From NCBI RefSeq assembly GCF_037963835.1, contig NZ_CP150145.1, forward strand, positions 2,418,001 to 2,482,000: DNA of 64,000 nucleotides, given 5' to 3'. The notes below the pieces were generated by a model. That model was not told the DNA's origin, did not search any database, and saw only the letters and a list, made by a program, of their open reading frames with translations. Position numbers and translations under genes: made by a program. Below, one piece after another: positions 28,076-37,052 of the stretch (its first letter is position 1; each line of letters opens with the position of its first letter). Source of the stretch: Paenibacillus sp. FSL H8-0332. GTDB lineage: Bacteria; Bacillota; Bacilli; Paenibacillales; Paenibacillaceae.

Positions 28076-28511
28076 TAGATACTCACCTCTTTTGTTTTTT
28101 GGGGATACCTGTCCTAATAGAACGGTCTGCGCACTTGAAACAATTCTCTATTCACTAACAATTATCTCCGCTATCTCCGCATAGGCACCGCAACCTCCCT
28201 GTCATTGCTGCTTCGCTTCACCGAGAATGTTAAGTGAATGACCCTTACTATAAAATCAAGCTTTTTTACTGTTTTTGTTCCTTTCTTTACGTCTCTGGGT
28301 TACAGCCTGGAGCGGGCAGACAGGGAAGCAGAAGCGGGAGCGGCAGAATCCTGCCAGCCCTTTCCCCGTAATCCCCCTACATGTAAAAAAGGGAACGAAA
28401 AGAGTAAAAAAAAGACATGCAGAGCAGGGTGGCGGGAAAGCAGCCGGGAGTCTATCATTAAAGGTATTCTACAAAGGTATTCCACAAAACTCTGCCGCCG
28501 GAGGTTATGAC
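28076..28511. promoter_or_regulatory. Divergent leader region between the giant glycosidase and the 28.5-kb kinase
   Basis: For the minus-strand gene, TTGTTT and TATTAG spaced 18 bp (about 28108-28140, minus strand) could be a weak promoter. Just before the kinase, AAAGGTATTCTAC and AAAGGTATTCCAC stand in tandem at 28460-28472 and 28473-28485, a 13-bp direct repeat with one mismatch. An open frame covers 28275-28511 upstream of the kinase start, but the predicted residues look unstructured and there is no ribosome binding site, so I treat it as non-coding. Confidence 0.4.
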
Positions 28512-30332
28512 TTGAAAGCTCCCTTCACCTTGAAGCCCAGTCGCCGTTTTGTGAGCGTGAAGAACAAGATGCTGTTCTTTTTTCTGCTGGCCATTCTGAT
28601 TCCGGTTGTGATTCTGTTCGTTAACTCCTACATCTCCTCCCAGCAGATGCTTGAACGTAAATATACGGACCTGCTGGCCGATGTGACGAGGCAGTCGAAT
28701 ATCCGCATCGAGGAATTCCTGGAGGACACGAAGCAGATTTCGCTCATCGCCAGCTACGGGATTAACAGCTACATCTCAGCCGTCTCGCAGGAGAACTACC
28801 CGGTACAGAACTATCTGCACGACAGCTCTGTGACGAACGAACTTCAGGCCACGCAATTGCTGATGAATTACATCACTATGAAGGACCGTGCCATCTCTAT
28901 CTATGTCTACAATCTGGTGAATGGGAGCGATCTCTATGTGGCCCCGAACAAGCCTGTCGACTATACGTATAACCCCCGTGAGGAGGACTGGTTCACCGAA
29001 TTCCTGCGTTCTGACGATATTACGCGCGATCTGCCGACCCGGCTGGACCTGCAGACCAAGGCGGACAGCAATTGGACGATTTACAATCTGCGTAAAATCT
29101 TCGATATGGAGAACGGCAAGCTGCTCGGCGTAATGGCGGTAAGTGTAGACATTGACTTCATCAACCGGCTGAACAAGCGGATGGAGGCAGGCAACCGCTC
29201 GGCCTTCACCGTTACCGATGACAGCGGCATGATTATATTCAACAACAATTATAACCTGATCGGCAAGCCGTTCAGGACACTTTTTCCGGTCCGTGAGGAA
29301 GAACTTGCCGCAGGTTCAGGCAGGCAGATTGTCCACGTAGCCGGGAAGGACTATATTCTGATCCAGTCGCCATTTGAGGAACATAACTGGAAGACTTATA
29401 TGTACATGCCCGTGGAAGAGCTGGCGGTCGAAGGCTACATCCTGAAGCGGAATCTGTGGACGATTGCCGTCGTGCTGCTCTTGTTCGCCCTGGCCAGCTC
29501 GGTGTACATGTCGAATCTGATCACACGGCCGATCAAGCAGCTGATCCGCAATATGACGCTGGTGGAGCAAGGGAAATTCGATAATCTGCCGGCGGTCCGC
29601 TCGAATGACGAGATCGGTGTCATGGCCAGCCGGTTCGAGCAGATGTCCGCTGAACTCAAGCAGCTGGTGGAGCGGATCTACGTGGAGCAGGAGCAGAAGG
29701 TTGAGGCCGAGATCCGGGCCTTGCAGGCGCAGATCAGCCCCCATTTCCTGTACAATACGCTGAATTCGGTCAAGTGGATCGCCACCATGCAGCAGTCGGA
29801 CAAAATTGTAGAGATGACCGGGGCGCTGATCTCCATGCTCCGCTATACCGCCAAGACGGACAACCGGCTGGTGCCGATCCGCGAGGAGCTGGAGCACATC
29901 GGGCATTATATCGTCATTCAAAAGGTGCGTTATTTCAACCGGATCGAATTCCATTCGGAAGTGGAGGAGACGCTTGCGGAGCAGGAGATTCCGAAGCTGA
30001 GCATCCAGCCGCTGGTCGAGAATGCGATCTTCCACGGAATTGCCGACCAGGAGGACGGGCTGCTGTTTATCGAGGTCCGGCGGGCCGGGAATGCTGAACT
30101 CACCATTACGGTCAGAGACAACGGTGCGGGCATAAGCGCTGAGGCGGCAGCGAAGCTGCGCAGCAGACTGGGCGGTGCAGAGGACAGCGGCGGCATCGGC
30201 GTTACCAATGTGCATCAGCGGGTACGCCGGTTATACGGTGAGCCGTATGGGGTATCGTTCGAGAGCAGTCCGGGGCAGGGTGCGGTATTCGTGATCACAA
30301 TTCCCATTCGGGACAGGAAGGGGGGCTATTGA
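28512..30332 (+). CDS. YesM-type sensor histidine kinase
   Basis: A 606-residue protein starting at TTG 28512, 7 nt after GGAGG at 28500-28504. A transmembrane helix near residue 25 (FFFLLAILIPVVILFVNSY), an extracellular dCache-like sensor of about 270 residues (FTVTDDSGMIIFNNNYNLIG), a second helix (AVVLLLFALASSVYM), then HAMP (ITRPIKQLIRNMTLVEQG). The kinase domain has His411 in ISPHFLYNTL and ATPase boxes VENAIFHGIAD and VRDNGAGIS. It overlaps its response regulator's ribosome binding site, so the two are co-translated. It should sense the sugar handled by the 32.4-35.6 kb transporter. Confidence 0.93.
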   Translation: MKAPFTLKPSRRFVSVKNKMLFFFLLAILIPVVILFVNSYISSQQMLERKYTDLLADVTRQSNIRIEEFLEDTKQISLIASYGINSYISAVSQENYPVQNYLHDSSVTNELQATQLLMNYITMKDRAISIYVYNLVNGSDLYVAPNKPVDYTYNPREEDWFTEFLRSDDITRDLPTRLDLQTKADSNWTIYNLRKIFDMENGKLLGVMAVSVDIDFINRLNKRMEAGNRSAFTVTDDSGMIIFNNNYNLIGKPFRTLFPVREEELAAGSGRQIVHVAGKDYILIQSPFEEHNWKTYMYMPVEELAVEGYILKRNLWTIAVVLLLFALASSVYMSNLITRPIKQLIRNMTLVEQGKFDNLPAVRSNDEIGVMASRFEQMSAELKQLVERIYVEQEQKVEAEIRALQAQISPHFLYNTLNSVKWIATMQQSDKIVEMTGALISMLRYTAKTDNRLVPIREELEHIGHYIVIQKVRYFNRIEFHSEVEETLAEQEIPKLSIQPLVENAIFHGIADQEDGLLFIEVRRAGNAELTITVRDNGAGISAEAAAKLRSRLGGAEDSGGIGVTNVHQRVRRLYGEPYGVSFESSPGQGAVFVITIPIRDRKGGY

Positions 30333-30334
30333 GT

Positions 30335-31921
30335 ATGCTGGGTGTGATTATCGTGGATGACGAGCTGCTGATGCGTATCGGTCTGAAGTCGATCATTCAA
30401 TGGGAAGATGAGGGCTTCACGATTCTGGGGGAGGCCGCCAACGGGCGCGAGGCGCTGGAGCTGGCCGGGACGCACCGGCCGGATCTGATTATTACGGATA
30501 TCAAAATGCCGGTGATGGACGGTCTGGAGCTGATCCGGGAGGCCCGGCGGCTGGACATCGGCGGGCAATTCGTCATTCTTAGCTGTCTGGAGGAATTCCA
30601 GTATGCCCAGGAGGCGCTCCGGCTCGGGGCGGCGGACTATCTGATCAAGAGCGACATGAAGCCGCAGCAGCTGGTGCATGTGCTGGAGACGGTCAAGAAG
30701 CGGGCCGTCCGCCTCTCCGCAGGCAGTTCCGCCGGAATGCCGCCCGGCTCCTACAAGGAGAGCATCGAGCATTTGAAGGAGACGCTGTTCAAGGAAGTGC
30801 TGAGCGGCTTCAAGGGAGCCGAAGAGGTGCTCGCCCGTCGTGAAGCGCTGCACATCCGCTTGTCGGACGGGCCGATGGTGCTGATGAAGCTGCGGATCAA
30901 CCGGTTCGACCAGCTCCGGCGCAAGTACGTGGAGCAGGACGAGAAGCTGCTGCGCTATTCGGTGGCGAATATTCTGGAAGAGATCCTGCCCCGCAAGCGG
31001 GCGAAGGAGATCATTGTCATGAATTCTGCTGAATATGTGCTGCTGCTCGATCTCGGGGAGGAAGGGCGGATTGTCCGCACGGAGATCGAGCGCGCCGCCG
31101 CCAAGATCCAGGCGGCGATGAAGGATTTCCTGAAGCTGACCCTGTCGATCGGCGTCAGCGCTCCGGCTCCCGGCTTTGGCGCCCTGAAGCGGGCCTATCA
31201 GGAGGCGGACATGGCGCTTGACGAGCTGTTCTTCGCCAGCGGGAGCGGCCTGTCCTTCTATGATAAGGCCAGGAGCCGTCAGAGAAGGGGGGAGCGGCTG
31301 TTCATCGACAAGCCTTGCATGCGGAAGTTCAGGCAGGATACCGAGAGCGGGAGCGAAGGGGCGCTTGCCTTCCTGAACAGCCTGAAGGATACTATGCTGC
31401 TGGAGGGCTGCACGAAACAGGCGGCGCGTTCGACCTACATACGGATGCTTGGCGCGATTCTGTCCTGCTTCCCGGCGCTTCCCGAGCCGAATGAAGCCGG
31501 GCTTACGGTGTACGAGAGCATTCTCCATGAAGAGAGTCTGGAGGGGCTGCACCAGACCGTCGCCGGTTATCTGGAGCAGTGCAGAGCGCAGATGTCGGAG
31601 GGACAATCCTCCCGGAGTTATGCAGAGCAGGCGAGTGAGCTGATGATGCAGCTCTACGCAGAGGATATCTCGCTGCAGTCGGTGGCGGAGCAGATTAACG
31701 TGAACGCCTCCTATCTCAGCAGGGTATTCAAGCAGGAGACCGGCGAGAATTTCGTCAGCTTCCTGACCCGGCTTCGTATGGAGAAGGCCAAGAGCCTGCT
31801 CAGGGACAGGAACATCAAGGTCTATGAGGTTGCTGAGCGTGTGGGTTATCCGAACACCGCGTATTTCAGCAAGCTGTTCAAGAAGCTGAACAGTATGAGT
31901 CCCGAGGAATACCGGGGCTAG
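30335..31921 (+). CDS. YesN-type AraC-family response regulator
   Basis: A 528-residue protein. ATG 30335 is 9 nt from GGAAGGGGGG, while the in-frame TTG at 30329 is too close. The receiver has D8 D9 and phospho-acceptor Asp55 in ITDIKMPV, with SCLEEFQYA and IKSDMK further on. The C-terminal AraC helix-turn-helix is intact (NASYLSRVFKQETGENFVSFL, AYFSKLFKKLNSMSPEEYR). The TAG stop at 31919-31921 coincides with the first bases of the repeat element that follows, so the very C-terminus may have been set by that element. It is the expected activator of the downstream importer operon. Confidence 0.93.
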   Translation: MLGVIIVDDELLMRIGLKSIIQWEDEGFTILGEAANGREALELAGTHRPDLIITDIKMPVMDGLELIREARRLDIGGQFVILSCLEEFQYAQEALRLGAADYLIKSDMKPQQLVHVLETVKKRAVRLSAGSSAGMPPGSYKESIEHLKETLFKEVLSGFKGAEEVLARREALHIRLSDGPMVLMKLRINRFDQLRRKYVEQDEKLLRYSVANILEEILPRKRAKEIIVMNSAEYVLLLDLGEEGRIVRTEIERAAAKIQAAMKDFLKLTLSIGVSAPAPGFGALKRAYQEADMALDELFFASGSGLSFYDKARSRQRRGERLFIDKPCMRKFRQDTESGSEGALAFLNSLKDTMLLEGCTKQAARSTYIRMLGAILSCFPALPEPNEAGLTVYESILHEESLEGLHQTVAGYLEQCRAQMSEGQSSRSYAEQASELMMQLYAEDISLQSVAEQINVNASYLSRVFKQETGENFVSFLTRLRMEKAKSLLRDRNIKVYEVAERVGYPNTAYFSKLFKKLNSMSPEEYRG

Positions 31922-32242
31922 AAAAGTGTCAGATTTAATTCAGTAAATAGGGTTAAATCCCGGAGGTTCCGAAAAACGGAACTACACTGGCCGGATGAGT
32001 TTGCTCCTAACGGACCTGATAGACCCTATTCCCAGCAAAACGCCACCTTTTGCGGATTAACGGACTAAGGAGCCCTTATCGTCTCTCTACGAGAGGTTTA
32101 GGAGTGGAGATTCCAAGAATAAGCTCCATGAGGTCCGTTACTTGCCCAAGTGGTGACGTTAAACCAGAATAAGCGCGCCTTAGTCCGTTACGCCGGGCTA
32201 TACGCCTTTAATGAACAACGCCGTCTTCATCTGGGAATGGCA
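31919..32242 (+). repeat. Structured intergenic element, copy A (truncated), carrying four TAACGGAC units in ++-- order
   Basis: This stretch aligns nearly without gaps to the reverse complement of 38352-38673. It contains four related units of about 24 bp, each running from TAACGGAC to CTTATTC: 32008-32031 and 32058-32080 forward, 32117-32140 and 32167-32190 inverted. Start-to-start spacing of the TAACGGAC cores is 50, 75 and 50 bp, so the element is symmetric about its centre. The left end matches the terminal repeat of copy B in degenerate form (TAG, then GTCAGATTTAA); the right terminal repeat is absent. No coding potential is seen. Confidence 0.8.
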
Positions 32243-32274
32243 ATTGTCAAAAAAAGAACAGAGTCTGTAAAAGA

Positions 32275-32301
32275 AGTGCATCCGCTGCGGGTGCACTTTT
32301 T
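32275..32301 (+). terminator. Rho-independent terminator upstream of the binding-protein gene
   Basis: AGTGCATCC at 32275-32283 pairs with GGGTGCACT at 32289-32297 with one mismatch and is followed by TTTTT. It would stop transcription that has passed the kinase/regulator operon and element A before the importer operon begins. Confidence 0.7.
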
Positions 32302-32434
32302 GCCGCTTCCGGGGATTGGTCAAAAAAGGGAATGTTTCCGTAAAAAACAGCCATTTCGATACCGTCCGCCTTCACCTACTATTGGAGATGCAGCAGATGC
32401 AGCATATCCTAAATGGAAGTTGGGGGTAATTCTA

Positions 32435-33748
32435 GTGAAGAAAAAAAGCTTAGCGACCGTATTGTCCATCCTGCTTACAGCGGCCACCTTGACCGCATGC
32501 GGCAATGGTAGCAGCAACAGCAATAACGAGGCGGCTGCACCATCGGCAAGCGCGTCCGCAGAGGCAGCGGCTACACAGCAAGCAAGCGGAGAGAAGGTCC
32601 AACTGACCTACGCGATCTGGGATTCCAATCAGGAGAAGGGGCTGCGGACTATTGCCGATGAATTCGAGAGCAAGAACCCGGACATCAAGGTCGATATTGA
32701 GGTGACCGGCTGGTCCGATTATTGGACGATGCTGGAAGCGGGAGCGACCGGCGGCTCGCTGCCGGATGTCTTCTGGATGCATTCCAATGAGATCTACCGC
32801 TATGCGAACAACGGCATGCTGCTTGATCTGACAGACCGCATCGGTAAGAGCGAAGACGTCAAGCTGGAGAATTACCCGGAAGGCCTGAACCAGATCTATA
32901 ATCTGGGGGGCAAGCAATATGCGGTTCCGAAGGATTTCGATACCATCGGGCTATGGTACAACAAGACGCTGTTTGACCAGGCGGGTGTGAAATACCCGGA
33001 TGAGAACTGGACCTGGGATGATCTGCACAGCGCAGCGAAAGCGCTCACCAAGGACGGGGTATACGGCTTCCTCGCGCCGATGCACAACCAGGAGGGGTAT
33101 TACAACTTCGTCTATCAAAATGGCGGCACCATTATTACAGCGGATAAGAAGTCAGGCTATGACGATCCGAAGACGATCGAAGCGCTGGATTTCTATGTAA
33201 GCTTTGTACGTGACGGGCTGTCGCCAGAGGTGTACGGGGATGCCGAGCGCGCCGATCTGCTGAAGAACGGTAAGGCGGCAATGGGCCTGTTCGGTTCATG
33301 GAACCTGAGCGGGTTCACAGAGAATGAGTTCATGGCGAAGAATTTCGATGTGGCCGTCCTGCCCAAGAAGGCTGCGCAGGCTTCCATCTATAACGGCCTC
33401 GGCAATGCGGTTGATGCCAAGACGAAGCATCCGGAGGAAGCGTGGAAGTTCGTGGAATACTTAAGCTCCAAGACAGGCCAGGAGCGCCAGGCGGAGCTGG
33501 GCGTTGCCATCTCGGCGTACAAAGGCGCGGCTGACAAGTGGGTGGATTCGAACAAGACCTTCAACATCAAGGCATTCGTTGACATGGTCAGCTATGGCGT
33601 AATCCGTCCATATTCCAATACTACGGCTGTCTGGGAAGACAAGGCTTATGAAGCGCTGAAGCCGGCATTCTCCGGCAAGGTGTCTGTAGAGGAAGCAGCC
33701 CGTAATGCAGCCAAAGTGATGAATGAGAGTCTGGCGGAAGAGAAATAA
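32435..33748 (+). CDS. CUT1 solute-binding lipoprotein
   Basis: A 437-residue protein of standard length. GTG 32435 follows GGGGGT and gives a clean lipoprotein signal (TAATLTAC, Cys22) with a Ser/Ala-rich linker. An open frame extends further upstream through element A, but that sequence is not protein-like. The family 1 pattern is complete (TYAIWDSNQEKGLRTIADEF, GGSLPDVFWMHSN, FDTIGLWYNKTLFDQAG, GKAAMGLFGSWNLSG). It heads an operon with two permeases and an inter-gene hairpin right after its stop, and should be controlled by the 28.5-31.9 kb kinase/regulator pair. Confidence 0.93.
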   Translation: MKKKSLATVLSILLTAATLTACGNGSSNSNNEAAAPSASASAEAAATQQASGEKVQLTYAIWDSNQEKGLRTIADEFESKNPDIKVDIEVTGWSDYWTMLEAGATGGSLPDVFWMHSNEIYRYANNGMLLDLTDRIGKSEDVKLENYPEGLNQIYNLGGKQYAVPKDFDTIGLWYNKTLFDQAGVKYPDENWTWDDLHSAAKALTKDGVYGFLAPMHNQEGYYNFVYQNGGTIITADKKSGYDDPKTIEALDFYVSFVRDGLSPEVYGDAERADLLKNGKAAMGLFGSWNLSGFTENEFMAKNFDVAVLPKKAAQASIYNGLGNAVDAKTKHPEEAWKFVEYLSSKTGQERQAELGVAISAYKGAADKWVDSNKTFNIKAFVDMVSYGVIRPYSNTTAVWEDKAYEALKPAFSGKVSVEEAARNAAKVMNESLAEEK

Positions 33749-33764
33749 GCATGAGCCATATGCC

Positions 33765-33788
33765 TGCGGCAGCCTCAGGGCTGCCGCA
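33765..33788 (+). terminator. Intra-operon hairpin after the binding-protein gene
   Basis: TGCGGCAGCC and GGCTGCCGCA form a perfect 10-bp stem with a 4-nt loop, followed by AGTTTGAT. The T-run is poor, so it is probably an mRNA-stabilising or partially terminating element that keeps the binding protein in excess over the permeases. Confidence 0.6.
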
Positions 33789-33811
33789 AGTTTGATAGGA
33801 GAGGGAAGCAG

Positions 33812-34723
33812 ATGAATCATACCGTCAAGAGAAAAATTGGAGCCAAAACCTGGAATGAATGGTCCTGGGGCTGGTTCCTGATCGCGCCAACGATGATCGG
33901 CCTTATCGTCCTCAACTTCATTCCAATAGTGCAGACCGCTTACCTTAGCTTCTTCAAGAGCGGAGATTTCGGCAGAGGCAATATCTACATCGGATGGGAG
34001 AACTACCGCAAGCTGATTCAGGACCCCCAGGTATGGCACGCTGTCGGCAATACCCTGCTCTATGCCTTGCTGGTCGTGCCTGCCAGCATTGCCATCGCCA
34101 TGCTGGTGGCCGTCCTGTTGAACGGTAAGCTCGCGGGCCGCTCGCTGTACCGCACGATCTATTTCATCCCAATGGTCGCCGCTCCTGCGGCAGTTACCAT
34201 GGTCTGGCGCTGGATGTATAACCAGCACTACGGCCTAATTAATTACGGGCTATCCAAGCTGGGCCTTCCGGCCGTCAACTGGACGACGGACCCGAGGGTA
34301 GCGATCTTATCCATCGCGGTGATCGGAATCTGGAGTGTCATCGGCTATAATATGGTGCTGCTGCTCGCCGGTCTGCAGGAGATTCCGAAGGACTTCTATG
34401 AAGCCTCGGATATCGACGGGGCCAGCCGGGTACGCCAATTTTTCGTGATCACCCTGCCGCTTGTAACGCCAACCCTGTTCTTTGTTGTGGTGACCACGAT
34501 TATCCAGGCCATGCAAGTGTTCGATGTCATCTATATGATGATCGATGTGAGTAACCCGGCCTATGACCATACAGTATCGCTTGTGTATCTCTTCTATAAT
34601 AACTCGTTCAAGTACTCGAATAAGGGCTATGGCTCAGCAGTTGTAATGGTATTGCTCGCGCTGATCATGATCATCACCTTCTTCCAGATGCGGGCGCAAA
34701 AAAAATGGGTCAACTACATGTAG
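33812..34723 (+). CDS. CUT1 sugar ABC transporter permease (first subunit)
   Basis: A 303-residue permease with GGAGAGGG before the ATG. The N-terminal span reads FLIAPTMIGLIVLNFIPIV and the EAA loop EASDIDGASRVRQFF followed by ITLPLVTP. The C-terminus AQKKWVNYM is the characteristic ending of this MalF-like subgroup. It lies 63 bp after the binding-protein gene and 11 bp before its partner permease. Confidence 0.94.
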   Translation: MNHTVKRKIGAKTWNEWSWGWFLIAPTMIGLIVLNFIPIVQTAYLSFFKSGDFGRGNIYIGWENYRKLIQDPQVWHAVGNTLLYALLVVPASIAIAMLVAVLLNGKLAGRSLYRTIYFIPMVAAPAAVTMVWRWMYNQHYGLINYGLSKLGLPAVNWTTDPRVAILSIAVIGIWSVIGYNMVLLLAGLQEIPKDFYEASDIDGASRVRQFFVITLPLVTPTLFFVVVTTIIQAMQVFDVIYMMIDVSNPAYDHTVSLVYLFYNNSFKYSNKGYGSAVVMVLLALIMIITFFQMRAQKKWVNYM

Positions 34724-34734
34724 GAGGCGGCACG

Positions 34735-35565
34735 ATGGCCAAACATAAACAACTTAACCGTATCTTAGCCCACCTTGTGCTTCTCCTGGGAGCAGCCGCG
34801 ATGATTCTGCCGTTCGTCTGGATGGTGCTGACCTCGTTCAAGTCGGTTACGGAGTCCACCTCGATGAATCCGTTTATCTTTTTCCCCAAGACCTGGCGGG
34901 TGGAGAATTATCTGGAGGTGTGGCGGCAGAATGATTTTTTGATCCTGTACTGGAACACCTTTGCGATGATGGCGCTTCGGGTGCTGTGCGCGGTGATGTT
35001 CAGCGCGATGGCGGCGTATGCTTTTGCCAGACTAAGATTTCCGGGACGTGACTTCTGCTTCAGTCTGGTGCTGTTCCAGATGATGGTGCCGACCCAGATT
35101 TTCATCATCCCGCAATATCTGATGGTCGATGCGCTGGGGATGCGCAATACGATCTTTGCGTTGCTGTTTCCAGGGCTGGTCAGTGCCTTCGGCACCTTCT
35201 TATTGAGACAATTCTTCATGGGCCTGCCTAAGGAGCTGGAGGAGGCGGCGAAGATCGACGGCTGCAATATCGGCCAGACCTTCGCCAGAATCATGCTCCC
35301 GCTGGTCCGCTCCGGTCTGGTGGCCCTCGGGATATTCACGGCCCTCTTCTCCTTCAAGGACCTGATGTGGCCGATGATCGTCAACACCAGCTCGGACGCG
35401 GCGACCCTCTCCTCGGCCCTGGCTAAGATTCAAAGCGCCTTCGCGGTGGACTACCCGGAGCTGATGGCGGCTTCCGTGCTGGCCATCTGGCCGATGCTGC
35501 TCATCTACATCCTGTTCCAGCGGCAATTTATCGAAGGGATTGCAACTTCGGGGGGCAAGCTCTGA
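34735..35565 (+). CDS. CUT1 sugar ABC transporter permease (second subunit)
   Basis: A 276-residue MalG-like permease starting at ATG 34735, 7 nt after AGGAGG; an in-frame upstream ATG at 34705 lies inside the partner gene. Six spans, EAA loop EAAKIDGCNIGQTFA followed by IMLPLVRS, and the conserved ending QRQFIEGIATSGGKL. It completes the channel with the 33812-34723 product. ATPase partner not encoded here. Confidence 0.94.
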   Translation: MAKHKQLNRILAHLVLLLGAAAMILPFVWMVLTSFKSVTESTSMNPFIFFPKTWRVENYLEVWRQNDFLILYWNTFAMMALRVLCAVMFSAMAAYAFARLRFPGRDFCFSLVLFQMMVPTQIFIIPQYLMVDALGMRNTIFALLFPGLVSAFGTFLLRQFFMGLPKELEEAAKIDGCNIGQTFARIMLPLVRSGLVALGIFTALFSFKDLMWPMIVNTSSDAATLSSALAKIQSAFAVDYPELMAASVLAIWPMLLIYILFQRQFIEGIATSGGKL

Positions 35566-35665
35566 TTGTCCGTTGACTGCAATCTATTGGATCGTTCAGA
35601 ATATAACGATAGGGCAAGAACGTTACAGAAGCGAACGGAGAATAGATTAAGGAAGGGGAAGCGTC

Positions 35666-36973
35666 ATGAAGAAGTGGAGACCTGGTATCGGGGGCAGCAT
35701 TGTTCTGCTGCTGTTCACGATTGGCGGCTGTGATACCCGGAGCAGTACAGACGCTTCCCTGCTGTCCGGCGGAGGAGGAGCGGCAGACACCCGCGAACCT
35801 CTCACCCTCCGCTATTCCAGCTATCTGCTGGATACGGCCCAGGCGGGCAAGGTGTATTTCGATGCGATTGCCGAATTCGAACGGCTGCATCCCGGTATTC
35901 AGATTGAGGCCGACTTTATCCAGAACAATAATTACACGGCAGGAATCAAGATTAGGCTGCTGGGCGGCGAGCCGATGGATGTATTCGATACGTGGTCGCC
36001 CAGCCTGTTCGAGGAATTCCGCGCTCTGCGGAGCGATATGTACCTGGACCTGACCGGAGCCGATTTCCTCAAGGAATTCTACCCCAATTCCCTGCTGCCG
36101 GTTACGGTTGGCGGCCGCGTGTATGGCGCTCCCGAGGTGATGCACAGTGACGGGCTGCTCTACAACAAAACCTTGTTCGACTCTCTAGGGCTGGAGGTTC
36201 CGCGCACCTGGGACGAGTTCCTTGCGCTCTGCGTGAAGCTGAAGCAGGAGGGGCTTATTCCGGTGGCAATGGATGCGGAGTGGTCCACGGCCCAGTTCTT
36301 CTGGGGGTCCATCATGTCGGATAACGGGGCGGATGCCGCCTGGACGAAGAAGCTGGAGAGCGGGGAGATCCGAACCTATGATCCGGTGTTCGTGGATGCC
36401 ATCCAGAAGCACCGGGAGATTATCGACCGGGGGTTCGTGCCGCCGAACTGGAAGAGCCTGAAGCATGAGCAGGCCAAGGATTTGGTCGGCACAGGCCAGA
36501 CGGCCATGATTATTACCGGAACCTGGGACATCCCCAGCATCAAGGAGCGGAATCCGGCTCAGGATATCCGCTTCATGATGGTGCCGGGCAGTGTGCGGAC
36601 GGTGCCGAATATCAATGTCGGCACGTACCGGGTGATCAGCTCGCGGACGGAGCATCCCGAAGAGGCCAAGCAGTTCGTGGCGTTCATGAACGGCAGGGCT
36701 ACGCAGGAGAAGCTGGCCGCAGGCGCTTTGGCAGTGCCTTCGGTCATCTCGGCCCCGACGGACCGGAGTGATTCGGTCTCGTCCATTGCCGCTGCGGTAA
36801 CGCGTGAGGACGCCACGCTCTATTGGCCGCATACGGTCTCGACCGAGTCGCTCCAGGTGAAGATTCTGGAGGGCGTCAACCAGTATCTTGCCGGACAGCC
36901 CTTGGAGACTGCGCTGGCCAATATCCAGCAGGCGATTGATGAGGCTGCGGCTAAGCGGCGGAAATCAGAGTGA
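35666..36973 (+). CDS. Second solute-binding lipoprotein of the locus
   Basis: A 435-residue protein with AAGGAAGGGG before its ATG. The lipobox is FTIGGC (Cys22), a little atypical but acceptable, with a Gly/Ser linker. Family 1 pattern: AIAEFERLHPGIQIEADF, LGGEPMDVFDTWSP, GLLYNKTLFDSLGLEVPRTWDEF. It lies 100 bp after the permease pair without an obvious terminator between them, so it may be an alternative binding protein for the same channel with a different sugar preference, or a separately regulated sensor-type binding protein. It is clearly diverged from the 32435-33748 protein. Confidence 0.9.
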   Translation: MKKWRPGIGGSIVLLLFTIGGCDTRSSTDASLLSGGGGAADTREPLTLRYSSYLLDTAQAGKVYFDAIAEFERLHPGIQIEADFIQNNNYTAGIKIRLLGGEPMDVFDTWSPSLFEEFRALRSDMYLDLTGADFLKEFYPNSLLPVTVGGRVYGAPEVMHSDGLLYNKTLFDSLGLEVPRTWDEFLALCVKLKQEGLIPVAMDAEWSTAQFFWGSIMSDNGADAAWTKKLESGEIRTYDPVFVDAIQKHREIIDRGFVPPNWKSLKHEQAKDLVGTGQTAMIITGTWDIPSIKERNPAQDIRFMMVPGSVRTVPNINVGTYRVISSRTEHPEEAKQFVAFMNGRATQEKLAAGALAVPSVISAPTDRSDSVSSIAAAVTREDATLYWPHTVSTESLQVKILEGVNQYLAGQPLETALANIQQAIDEAAAKRRKSE

Positions 36974-37052
36974 CCTGAGCAGGAGATGGGAGATGCCTCT
37001 AGAATATAGTCAGGGAGGCAGTTGAATATATAGACTGAAAGGGTAGGACACA

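Noticed and set aside
28275..28511. Coding extension of the kinase upstream of TTG 28512
   Set aside because: The extension is low-complexity and charged with no ribosome binding site, while GGAGG is placed ideally for TTG 28512.
32150..32434. Coding extension of the binding protein upstream of GTG 32435
   Set aside because: It runs through repeat element A and a terminator, and the lipoprotein signal begins only at GTG 32435.
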